A DNA stretch of 35,041 bases, from positions 95,332 through 130,372 of the forward strand of contig BFEA01000580.1 of assembly GCA_003427395.1 (NCBI GenBank). The letters run 5' to 3'. How positions within the stretch are numbered: position 1 is the first letter of the stretch; each line of letters begins with the position of its first letter. The DNA comes from Chara braunii (Eukaryota > Streptophyta > Charophyceae > Charales > Characeae). Below, one piece after another: positions 17,367 to 27,439 of this stretch. A program made the position numbers and the translations under genes. The notes beneath the pieces are model-generated. The model was not told where the DNA came from. It saw only the letters and a list, made by a program, of their open reading frames with translations, and ran no database searches.

Positions 17367-19553
17367 ACAGTTTCACTTGGTTCATCATTTTTAATTATTA
17401 TTTGTTATGAGTTGAGTTACGTTTGGGAGATTGTTGCTTTTATCTTGCATTTTTACCTCTTCATCCTACTATGACTGTCTGACTTTATCTTGTTTTCCTG
17501 TCTGTCCTTCAATATTTTTTTCCCTTCTTCTCTGAGACTTATCCGTGCCTCCGTTGGTGACTTTCATGCAAGGATCTGTCGGGTTAACTAGCTATGAATG
17601 TTCTTCAGTTGAATAACAACTTTCACTCACGGAGTAACAGGTGTAGGGGCAGTACTACGACTGTATGGTTTCACCATGAGCATTTAGCATTGATACTCTG
17701 CAGTTGACCTACTAGCTTCTAGTATGACATCAAATCCCTCTACCTTTTTTATCTCCGACATAATGAGAATATGTTTCAATTGCGGCTATGCTGACCACTT
17801 GCCATGAAACAAATAACACGCTAATGTTCTTGAGGAGATGATATCGAGATAAAAGTGAAGTACGATGCTAACAAAAAACGTGAGCGAGCAAAGAAAAAAA
17901 AAGAGGACGAAAAACACGAGAGCAACAAAAAAATAAAGGCGTTTGCATGAGAATAAATAATGAAAAGGTTTTCAACAACGGGTGGACAAGCAGATGAACG
18001 AGAAGTTTAACTTGGTTTATGTGTTGTTGTTTGGAAGAAAAAAAAAAAAATCGTCGATGAAGCGGAGAAGTTGAGAACATAGGTCGAAGGTTTGTGAAGG
18101 TTGCAAATGAGCGCGACAACGACATTGAATGGGTGTCCATGTACTCCAGATAAGGCAACAGGGGGATTGCACAAAGCGGGAAAAACTACCATGAGTGCTC
18201 AAGAGTACACAAAGAGAAGGGTTACCCAATCGGTAGAAGAAGTTACATTTTTTTGTCAACTACGAGAATAAGCAATCAATGATACAAAAGCAAGAAGCCA
18301 TGTGATATAGGAACAAGCGGGGGAACGTTGTCGTGGCTGAAACTTCAAGTATGCATGGCCATGTACGCTCGAGGTCTATGCTAGTGAAGTCTTCAGTGGC
18401 GAGGATGGCCAGTTTCGTTAAGCGGCATATAATGGAGGACGAAGTCTTGAAAGAGTTTCAAACCCGTGATTTGAACGAGAGTAGAGAGGCATAGCAAGAG
18501 GTAGAAGCTTTGAAAGGCTTGGAGCTCGCAATTTGAACGAAAAGATGAAGGCGAAGCATGAACTTCGATGGCAAAAAGATGCATTGACTAAGTTAGAGAT
18601 GAAACGACGATAAAGTACTATGCCTATTAATCCTAAAACGAAATTGTACAAATCACATCGGTAACATGAATGAGACAAGATAAGCAATACATTAATACCA
18701 AGGAGCATACAAAAATTAATGATAGGGGAAGAAGACTTCGACAATCATTCGCCACAGAGAATCGCTTTGTACTGTGTACCATGAAGAAGGACGAGGTGAT
18801 AGCGATTGCTGCCAAGGAAGAGATTACAAACATCACGTTGCACAAGGCAAAGGAAAATATTGTCATTGTGACTCGTAAGGTAACGAGAGCGTTTGATAAC
18901 TACTCTCGAATTCAAAAGGCTCAAAACGTCGTCATCTAGAAGGTTGCCGAAGATGCTCGTGAGGAGAGTATCGACGTTCGCCGATGGACAAACGAAAACC
19001 TCTTATCGTCTATTCTGGATGTAACTTATTTATGGAGATTGACTTGATACTGCGGTAATTTAAAATCTTATTATTTTACTCTTTTTTCTACTTTGTGTAT
19101 CCATACTTCGCACGATCGATTTTTTTGACTCCTCTCCATTCCTTTCCTTTGTCCTTATTCTCATGCTCTTCCCTTTTTCAGTTGTGCTATCTCTTCTTCT
19201 ACCTCATATGTTGGTTAAATTCAAGTTATTTTTTATCCCGCTCGCTCATCATCCTTGCCTCAATGATCGTTGTTTTGGTCCTTGTAATTGTTGCCTCCGC
19301 CTATAATTGCATTTCTTGCTCTTCCTGTTTGTCGTTGAGTTCATCACTATATATCTCCCAGTGCACGGGTTCGTCGTGCCCGTTGATCGTTGTGTACACG
19401 TTTTTTCACACCTCGTAAGCTTGTTGTCATCATTCGAATTTCTTCCTACTCCCCCCCCCCCCCACCCTCCTTCTGCTTTTCCGTTCTTCTCCGTGTAGTT
19501 TTCCCTACTCACTCCCTGTAACGTATATGGTCGGGATCATGCCTAATTCCATA

Positions 19554-19606
<53 letters not shown>

Positions 19607-19924
19607 CATGATAACGAATGTATACAAACTATCTTTCTAGTTTGAGACCGTGTTGTTGTTGATTCTTTTTACTAGCATATTCTATGGAGGTTGAAGTATG
19701 AGGATTGTTTTCGCAAATTTGTATCAGAAGGTATTGATTTTGATTTATGCCGAAACTGTTTGTGTACGTCTTATTGTCACCTTGGTGTAGGCACGCGTAT
19801 GCTGGTAGCACGAGTAAATATTTGTCACACAAGATGGAGTGAATACGTATACAAAGCAACCACTATGTCTTTTCGAAAAAGATGCGATAAATGATAAATT
19901 GTGTAGGTGGTTAAGTAAATGTGG
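17367..19924. other. Interior of the inverted-repeat unit, no gene recognised
   Basis: No transposase or other family is recognised. From 17,865 to 18,960 the + strand is purine-rich. A unit containing TTGAA(A/G)G....GA.TTTGAACGA occurs twice (about 18,446 and 18,508), which could be remnants of a coiled-coil coding region, but stops interrupt every frame. 19,080-19,500 is T/C-rich. An ATA microsatellite lies at 19,552-19,602. Confidence 0.4.
19552..19602. repeat. AAT microsatellite
   Basis: About 17 AAT units. Confidence 0.95.
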
Positions 19925-20110
19925 TGTGTTGTCGGCGCGAATACCCTTACAAGGGTATCCGCCTTGATTTTTGCAAGCGACAGGAAATAAGTTTAGGCTA
20001 AAGTTTGAATATACCGCGCAAGTCGCGGCAATGTCCATTGTCTATGCGGCTGGTGGTTGACTAGGATAAGGGGTGTGTGGGCGCACGACTTTGAGGCGCA
20101 CGTTGGCTAG
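19925..20110 (-). repeat. Right arm of the large imperfect inverted repeat
   Basis: The reverse complement of this arm matches 17,155-17,366. It contains the hairpin GCGAATACCCT/AGGGTATCCGC (19,938-19,963), GTGTGTGGGCG and TTTGAGGCGCACG. The hairpin keeps full pairing by G-U or compensatory changes relative to the left arm and to 15,996-16,034. Confidence 0.65.
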
Positions 20111-20221
20111 ATTTTTTTTCTTTTGATTAAATAGGGAGTAAAAAAATTATGTCTCGTTGGCTGATGTGTTTGTCTGTGACGCATGAGTACGTACGGAGGA
20201 CGACCTCGACAATAATGTGAC

Positions 20222-20308
20222 TTCTGGAGGCGTTTCGGTAGCTTGGCGCGTCGCGCAGTGTTCGTTTATTTAGGTGACCTCCAGAACTAGACCCAAACTT
20301 GGGCCTAG
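20222..20308. repeat. Two adjacent inverted repeats
   Basis: TTCTGGAGG (20,222-20,230) pairs with CCTCCAGAA (20,278-20,286). Immediately after it CTAG.CCCAA pairs with TTGGG.CTAG (20,287-20,308). They lie next to the right arm of the inverted-repeat unit. Confidence 0.65.
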
Positions 20309-23300
20309 CATTATTGGTTCCGGCGTCGGGTTTCTATCGGCGAGATTCGGGGATCGAGGTCGAGCGGCGACGACCCGCGGCTATTAAAGTAGTACAAGGA
20401 GGGCCGAGGGATTGAGGGTCCGGCGGGGCTATCCCCCTTGATTCTTGTTGTCTGTGGCGCCCGATCGGTGGGGGTATTTCCCACATAATTCCTTTTTGCG
20501 CCGTACTTCTGTCTATTCCTTCTTTTTATTTTGCTCCGGCGTGTCGTTGACCCGACCAACGCCGAACTTAATTGCCATCGCAAATGCGGTCAGGGCGCGA
20601 GTTAGTAATTGCGCATGAGGCAAAAGCGGTCGGTAATGCTGAATGTACGCGGCCTGTCCTCGCAGGGTGACCACAAACTGTTTTCGTGGCCTCGCCGAAG
20701 TTACCCTGTCCTACGGAGCCACCTCTATGCTTAAGCCTCTAGCGACGGAGCATGTGGGAGTGGCGCCCGCCAGCAGGGGTGACGTTTGCAATAGCGGAGG
20801 ATGGTACCAGCTGGGGGCTAGCCTGTAGGAGCAGGGCCGAGCCTTGCCGACTAGCCAGTGCGATACCTGTTACGGAGGGCGGGCGGTACCCGCCGAAGGC
20901 CGGCCGAAAGGCATTAAGGCCGAGTTTTTTGACGAGCCAGTTACTGTGCCTCCCCACCCCCGGTCCCTCTTCCCCTGGGAAACACCCACGGTCCTGAGGG
21001 AAATTTTGGTGGGATTGCGGGCCAACACTGTGCATTGCTTGTGAGTCTGTGGCGGGCCCGGGTGAGGGAACCAGTGTGCAGGGCATGCAGCATGTGGGGG
21101 TGAATGAAACGGGACCGGGGTCGCGTCCGGGTGCGTTTGGATGGGAGGATGGGCGGAGTATCGGAGCGGGGGCAGACAGACCGACGATATACTAGGCGGT
21201 GATGATCAGTGACGGGCGCTGCACTGACAGTAAGGCGACTGCGGAGTCGGAAGCAGCGTTAGCTGCTCGGTGACGAGCACGACGACCCGGGCCGAGAGGA
21301 AGGTGGTGCGAAAGCAACCAGCCGGGAGGCACCGGGCGGCAGCGAGCAGAGGAGGCCAATGGAGCGAGGCGAGGAGGGAGGCGGGCAACAGTGAACAGTA
21401 GCGGGTGGACCAGCGGGGTGCAGAAAGGCAGGAAAAAGAGGGGGGGAAGAGAAGAAGTGAACCAGGCTGGACTAGTGCGCCGGGTGCATGCGGAAGGAAA
21501 GGCAGTTATTGCGGAGGAAGAAAATCGTAGCCCGCCCGTTCCTTGGTGGAATCGGGTGGGGAAAGGGGCGATTTGGGGATTTTAGAGTAGGGCGAAGTCG
21601 GTAGTGTTGTTAGTTTTAGTGTTCGACTAGTAGATTGGGAGGTTAGCGAGAAAAGGACTGCATGGAGATGGCGGGGAGGTGAAGAAGAAGGAGGGTGGAG
21701 AAAGCTTGCCTCGCTCGTTTTCGGAGAAAAACGAGTGGGGAGACATGCTACATCGGGGTTTTAACCCCGGGCGAACACGAACATGAGATTGGTTTTGGGT
21801 ATAGATTAGTAAGAAGGATGTTAGAAGAAGAATGTAGTGCGCAGAGGTGTCGGGTATGGCAGAAGTTGAGAAGCGGGAAGGGGAAGAACCAACTACTCGG
21901 CCGTTGATCAGCCGTTTCTGACGAACTGAAATGCGAATTCGGGATTCGAATGCCAGGCGAATTCAGCAATGGGGTTAGATTCCGAAGTAGGTTGGTGGAT
22001 TAGAGGTTAGTAAGAAAATGAACTGCGTAGAACCATCGGGAAGCCGATATGGCAGGATTCGAAAAACGAAGAACTTAACTCGATCCCGCTCAGAACCGAG
22101 CAAACTAAAATGCAGAACGGGGGTTCTGGGATAAAGTGAAATCAGATGGCGGAGTAAGCTTGAAGGTAGGACAAGAGTAGAGTAGGAAGTGAAGAAAAAA
22201 GGGGGGTCGTGTGAAGGGACAGAGGTTAGGAGGGGAAGAGTGATTCTATCCACGTTTTAGCGGAAGATTCATTATGTTTTTTTCTTTTTTTTTACTTACC
22301 TTTTCACAGGGAGCAGTCCATGGCAATGATCACCTTGAGTTTTGTCTGTCGAAAGTGGTCTACCCCTGCTCTTTCTCAGGCCAGTTGGCGACACATGGAT
22401 TGTAGGTTGTGAAGAGAGTGTCAACATACGAGACGGAAAGGAGTAATAACAGGCTGTGCGGGCCTGGTCGGGCTTCGAGTCTCGAACCCAGGGACAGAGG
22501 CATGTGGGAATTGGGAGGGGGGAATGGCCTACCGTACTCTGTGCAGGGGCATATCTGGCCTTGGTGGCGGGCTACAGCGAGCATAGGAACGGGTTGGCTA
22601 CGAGGCCGCAAGCACTAGTCGCTAGCCGGCGTGCTGATTCTTCGGCGGTGTGAGGTCGTCGGAGACAGACTGTGAACCTGCTGATTCACCCGAAGACTGA
22701 TGAGTTGACTATACCGTCGGACGATCTGACTGTGTACGAACAGCGAAGAGAAAGGAACGGGTTCGGTCGGCGCCGCGCATTGCCGCACGGTGGTACTCAT
22801 CGACAGACTTTGCTCTCTACGTTTGCCTGCTGCCATGCCCTGTGGGTTGGTTGCTTTGCTGCCAATGCCCTGTGCTCTGTATCAGAGCTACTAACCGCTG
22901 GGTAAGAGTGAGGCTCGACGTAACAGTGAGATGGTGTGAGGCTGACTGAAGGATTGAAGACTGCCCTGTTGGTAAGGCGGTATGCATTCTGTGGCACGGG
23001 GTGGCGGCGGGGGAGTGGGTTACGAAACTGTTAGCCAAGTCTCTAGCTGGCAACGCTGGTTACTGTTGAATACAACTGCAACGAGGCTAACTGCGGGGGG
23101 GCGTGATGCGAAGAGCAAATTGGGCTACTAGGAGCGTGGTGTCTTGCGGCGGAAGCGGCTGTTGTGTACACAATTTCGTTAAGTTCATTCCACGGGGCAT
23201 ACTGAGTTTTTTTTTGGGTGACTAACACTAAAATTGACTGTTGTTCGGATAAGGGTGAGGAGGGGAGTGATTGACCTATGAGGAAGACTTAGGCTCGGGA

Positions 23301-23589
23301 AAAGGGGGGTTGACGCCGCGAGCTAAAGGTTCATCAGGGGGGGCTACTTCAGCAGTTTGACTTCGTTGACCAAGCTATTAACTGGCAACCATTGCGGGGC
23401 CCTCAGGCGAGTCAAGGAGTCAAGGCCCTGTCGCATGAGTCTGAGAGCACCCTCCTTGTATCTGAGCGACTCAAACTTTCTTTTTCTGCCCTTCTAAGTC
23501 TAATTCTAGTCTGTTGGTTGTGAGAGGAAGGCGGTAGGCGGGATTGCAACCCGTAGGACCGCAACAAGACTCTGTGGGGAGTCGACCCA
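20309..23589. other. Unassigned stretch, GC-rich then purine-rich
   Basis: No gene is recognised. 20,580-21,060 is GC-rich; 21,100-22,250 is purine-rich on + with recurring TTAGTAAGAA and GAAGTTGAGAAG-like words. The frames here (up to about 115 codons) have no family resemblance I can name. GCCAAG/GACCAAG followed by AACTGGCAAC-like words recur near 23,034 and 23,368. Confidence 0.4.
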
Positions 23590-23913
23590 CCGATTGGGGG
23601 AGCTCTGCCGGAACTCAGGAGGAGTTCTGGAGGCAGGGAACTGTGAGGTAACCATTGCTCCCCCTCTATAAACCCAGGTATAACCCCTATCTGTACATCT
23701 TTCTATAGTTGGCTGAGTGTGTTGCATGTAACCCTACTTTGACTTTAGTTTGACTTTCAGTACATAAGTCAGACTAAGTAAAGGAATGCCTTTGCAATCT
23801 CAGTTTCAGTTTGTTGACTGCCTGAAGGCAGATTATGAACAAAAGGGGAATTGCATCAGGGAGAAGGTTGGGAGAAAGGTGGTTTTGCCTGAGATTGGAC
23901 GGGTTTCATAGGG

Positions 23914-24740
23914 TCAGGCATGGTTCCATAAGATTGGATGGCCTGAGTGCTGTGTTTTATTTTTCGAATTGCATTGAGAATCAAACAAGTTTCATGAGAT
24001 TAGATGGTGTGATTGCTTTAACTTGTATGGGTTGACTGTGATTGACTTTTAGGAGCCAAGCATGTTCCATAAGATTGGATGACTTGGTTGCCTTGTTTAA
24101 TTGGGTTTTATTTTGTTTCATTATTCTCTGAGTGAGGGGGTCTGAGCAAGTTCCATAAGATTGGATGGCTCAGCCTCTTCCTGCTTTGTTCTGAGGGAGT
24201 AACTTTGGCTGGGGGCGAGGCATGTTCCATAAGATTGGATGATCTTGGACTCATGCCACGCACAACTGAATCAGAGAGGAATGAACTTGGCGGAGGACCA
24301 GACATGTTCCATAAGATTGGATGGTCTGGCCCAATGCCTCGCACATGCTGGAACCCGAAAGATTATAATTTGGCTATATTTTGTTATTACTCTATTTAAG
24401 AACATGATAGTTTGACAGGGTCTCATAAGATTGGGTCGTCTGACTATAGCTTATCATAAAGTTGAGGAAAGTATAACTAAGAATATAACTGAGGGTAACT
24501 TTGGGCGGGCTGAGCTTTGTTTCTAAAATGAATGGTTCAGTCATACGCTCAGCTTTTGAACACTAAGTTCAGAGAGGTATATATAACTTGGATATTAAAC
24601 AGTTCAGGGCGACTAAGCATTGTTTCTAAGATGAATGGCTTACTCATGTGCCCAAAGGAAGAGAAAAGTAGTTGTGCAACTTGTTCGTGTATAACTAATG
24701 GTTGAGTCAGGCATATTCCATAAGATTGGATTACCTGACT
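23914..24740 (+). repeat. Array of about ten covarying hairpins (array 1)
   Basis: A conserved loop segment, TTCCATAAGATTGGATGG or a close variant, is repeated at intervals of about 65-115 bp. It sits inside stems that differ from unit to unit yet still pair: TCAGGC/GCCTGA (23,914 and 23,941), AATCAAAC/GTGTGATT (23,979, one mismatch), CCAAG/CTTGG (24,056), CTGAGC/GCTCAG (24,142), a weak unit near 24,215, CCAGAC/GTCTGG (24,298), a weak unit near 24,413, CTGAGC/GTTCAG (24,510), TAAGC/GCTTA (24,614), AGTCAGG/CCTGACT (24,705). An inner TCCA/TGGA pair is also kept. This is the pattern of selection on, or inheritance of, an RNA or single-strand fold. Confidence 0.8.
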
Positions 24741-25049
24741 TTACGCGTTATGTAAGAAGGGTATAGAGGGTTAAAGCATTGAAAGACTATAAACTATTGT
24801 CTGCCAAGTTGATTTGGGGATGGTGAGAGTACTTACCTTTGTGGTTTGACTTGCATGTGACTAAGTGAGGCTACTGATTGGTCTGAGTTTCAGTTTGACA
24901 GGTAGTTGCTTTAGAGGCTCGTCACGTGCTAGAGCGATAAGAGTTGGTTTTGATTCCTACATTTTCCGAGCTAAGTTTATTTTACTTAGATCAATTTTCG
25001 CATTTTCTGGGATCTTTTGTTATACTTGTCTTGTATAGATTTTGGTAAG

Positions 25050-25365
25050 TTACTTTCTCTACGGGAAGCGCTGCCGAAATTTCTGCAAATCAAAGGAGTT
25101 AGTCAAATTTTGACTTATCAAAGTTCAACTTGTCTAAAGTTTATATATGACTCAGTAAAAATCTGAAAAGTCTCCTTTTGAAAAGGGAGTAATGCCCAAA
25201 TTTTTGCTAATTCAGGGAGTTAGACAAAATTGAACTTTGAAAAGTCAAAGAGAACTTCTGTTTTCATATTTGAGCTGATATAAATCTTAAAAATACATTT
25301 TTCCTACGGGAAGCGCTGCCGAAATTTTCTTGATTTAGAGGAGTTAGATTATATTTTGACAGGTG
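25050..25365 (+). repeat. Tandem repeat, period about 122-125 bp, three copies
   Basis: CTACGGGAAGCGCTGCCGAA (near 25,058 and 25,305) and its variant AAAAGGGAGTAATGCCCAAA (near 25,182) each begin a unit. Each continues with TTTCT.G..AATC and GGAGTTAG.CAAAATT-like sequence. Each unit start can form a small hairpin (for example TTCC/GGGAA or CTCC/GGGAG). It lies inside LTR-like copy B. Confidence 0.75.
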
Positions 25366-26325
25366 ACGATTCTGGCGATCCACCCTGTATAGGGGAGATT
25401 ATGTCAGGGTCTACCTTTGCTTTGGGCACTGCTTAAAGATAGACTTAGGCTTAGTTAATTAGGATGACTTCAGTGAGATCGTGATATGAGGATTATTCTC
25501 CATGAACTTATAGATCTAGCCTGGGAATTGACCTGTCTTGTGTTACAGGTCCTCTTGACTGTTTGATTCAGGATTTGGACTAGATTCAGCCTGATCCTAC
25601 GAGGATCATCTTCTGTTATCACTGATAACAGGTCGGTTGCCGATTCGTCGGTTTACGATTCAACTCCAATCCACTCTCGTCACTTAACCTAGAGGCTTTA
25701 GCCCTGTGGTTTGAATTGTTTCATTGTGTTTTCACCTGGACTTTATTGAATGACCATTTAACTAAAGTACTGAGTATTTATTTTGGGGAGCTGCACAAGA
25801 GTGAGGTTTGTATGACTAAAGCAAGGGGTATGAGTATAGAGAATGGTTGAAGATGACCCGGTGTAGTGTGTGAACTTTTGTTGGAACTTTGATGTGATTG
25901 CAGGTATGTGTGCGGTTCAGGCTCTGGATATGACTGCCTGCGATTACATACATATATGGTTGAGAGGAGTCCCACTGTGATTGTGAGCAGTGATCGTCCT
26001 GTATAAATAAGCGTTATGTATATATTTATATGTACCTTGGATATGCGCGAGGCTTACTGCGATCGTGCGCAAGGGTTAACAAGATTATGGGTTGAGAGAA
26101 AAGGGAGATCCCCTTTTATCCTTTTGCTTTTTATAAGATTTTTATAGTAAGACGTTGGTCTTGGACCGAGATTCAAGGTCCTTGTCCAGGACACCCCGAG
26201 CCCTAGGCTCTGCAAGGAAGGGATCTTCCCTCGTGTAAAGCCTATCTGCCTTGCGTACTGAGACGCTCAGACCAAAGGCCGAAGGTCTCGCGGCGGTTGT
26301 ACCACTATTGCTTCAGCCGTGCAAT

Positions 26326-26376
26326 GTCGTGAGGGATTAGACCCTCACGACACTTCGAGTCTGACACTTGAGTGTC
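26326..26376. repeat. Perfect hairpin plus 14-bp palindrome
   Basis: GTCGTGAGGG pairs with CCCTCACGAC around ATTAGA. Twelve bases later comes the palindrome GACACTTGAGTGTC. Copy A has the same pair near 13,200-13,250, with the palindrome exact and the hairpin diverged but still paired (TTGAGAGG/ATCTCATGACG region). Confidence 0.8.
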
Positions 26377-27078
26377 ATAAGCGGTACTCGGACCCACGAG
26401 AAACCGCTTCGTTATGGACACTACATTGTACGCCATCTTTGCGACTGCTTGCGTACGCTTGCATTGCGAATCGATATGAGCTAGCGCTGCGTCCGCGCGG
26501 TTTTATGCTAAATCTCGTGTTCGACGCCTCTCTGATTTCCGCATCGGAAAGTTATGGGATGGTTATTGAAGGGATTAGGAGTGTCGTCGCATTGTTTGAC
26601 GTGTGTGATGTGTGTTTTATTTTTGTGTTCGTTAAGTGGTGTGCGCGATGCGTCCTAGTCGACCGACGACGAGTCGCGCTTCGGACTTCAGCCCCCCAGG
26701 ATGTCGGTTCGTATGCGGGTCCGATAGGCGTATTACCGCGAGTACCCCCTATGCTACAGCGAACGAGAAACGCCCTCGGCTGGTCCACCTCTGCGACTGC
26801 AACTGTTCAGCTTTCGTACTGTGGACTGGTACCTCGGCGGGGATACGCCCACCGAAGGGAGGTGATAGATCCCGTAAGGTGGAGTTAAGTTGTGCCTCGC
26901 ATAGGCCTTATCCTGTCGTAGGGGCTCGCGAGAGGTATGGCTGACGCACTCGGCCGGAGCGGCTTGCGGAAGCTCCACGTATATTTGCGACGAAGGGTTT
27001 AAAACCAACTTCTGCGTGACGCGGCCGAGAGGGTCCCGCTGTGCCCTGGTGCGGTGCCGGACCGATGCGCTCGAAAGG

Positions 27079-27096
27079 TGGCGCCGTTGTCGGGGA
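27079..27096 (+). other. Primer-binding-site-like 18-mer
   Basis: TGGCGCCGTTGTCGGGGA begins TGG, as sites complementary to a tRNA 3' CCA do. Its reverse complement reads like a tRNA 3' end (...CAACGGCGCCA). The same kind of motif sits directly behind the 5' LTR of many Metaviridae (Ty3/gypsy) elements. It starts exactly where similarity between copies A and B ends. I cannot say which tRNA of this genome it would pair with. Confidence 0.6.
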
Positions 27097-27439
27097 TAAC
27101 AACTGTCTGCCGTTGTCCCTGGTGGAACGACATCCGGGTACTGGATTGCGAGAAAATAGGCAGAGTGGGAAGTTTGATTGAACTTTTACGGATTAATTGA
27201 TCGACGGTGTTGAATAGAGAGCAAATAAGGGTTGATCGTGTAAGAGGATGTTGCTTGACGAAGTAAGGGTGATTCGAGAGTGATAAGGACTTTGACTGTG
27301 TGCTTACGTGCTCCAACTAGTATGATGATAGTTGGAGCTGGTATCTTGTTCAGACCCTGATTGCTGATGCATTTGAATGAGGCCTGTATGGCTGATATGG
27401 CGGAGGTGAGATGAGATGATGCCAATATGATTGGGCGTT
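27097..27439. other. Spacer between two facing LTR-like copies
   Basis: About 340 bp following the primer-binding-like site and running into the 3' end of copy C from the other side. It would be the leader of the B element, but no gag-like frame follows before copy C. TAGTATGATGATAGTTGGAG near 27,319 has a short inverted component (CCAACTA/TAGTTGG). Confidence 0.4.

Larger units (their letters stand above)
23590..27078 (+). mobile_element. LTR-like repeat, copy B (about 3.5 kb)
   Basis: Similar to the minus strand of 27,440-29,990 and of 12,549-14,060. The outer end is shared with copy C: GGGAGCTCTGCCGGA and TCTGGAGGCAGGGAAC (23,596-23,650; inverted at 29,937-29,985). Then comes a TATAAACCC-like block. 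Further in are CCTGTTATC/GATAACAG (25,614-25,635), hairpin GTCGTGAGGG/CCCTCACGAC (26,326-26,351), palindrome GACACTTGAGTGTC (26,363-26,376), TAGTCGACCG and GAGTCGCGCT (26,657-26,680), GAAACGCCCTCGGCTGG (26,767-26,783), and GATACGCCCACC (26,842). It ends ...GATGCGCTCGAAAG at 27,078 or so. An 18-nt primer-binding-like site follows at once. No protein is recognised inside. Its 5' boundary and any TG start are not fixed. Confidence 0.65.

Noticed and set aside
23914-24740. CRISPR-like appearance of regularly spaced repeats with unrelated spacers
   Set aside because: Repeats are not identical, spacing varies from 65 to 115 bp, stems differ between units, and the surrounding sequence is eukaryotic with no cas genes.
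26319-26888. Frame of 189 codons on + inside LTR-like copy B
   Set aside because: It lies over hairpins and blocks conserved at DNA level in copies A and C, where the frame is not kept. It is best seen as a chance opening in GC-rich sequence.
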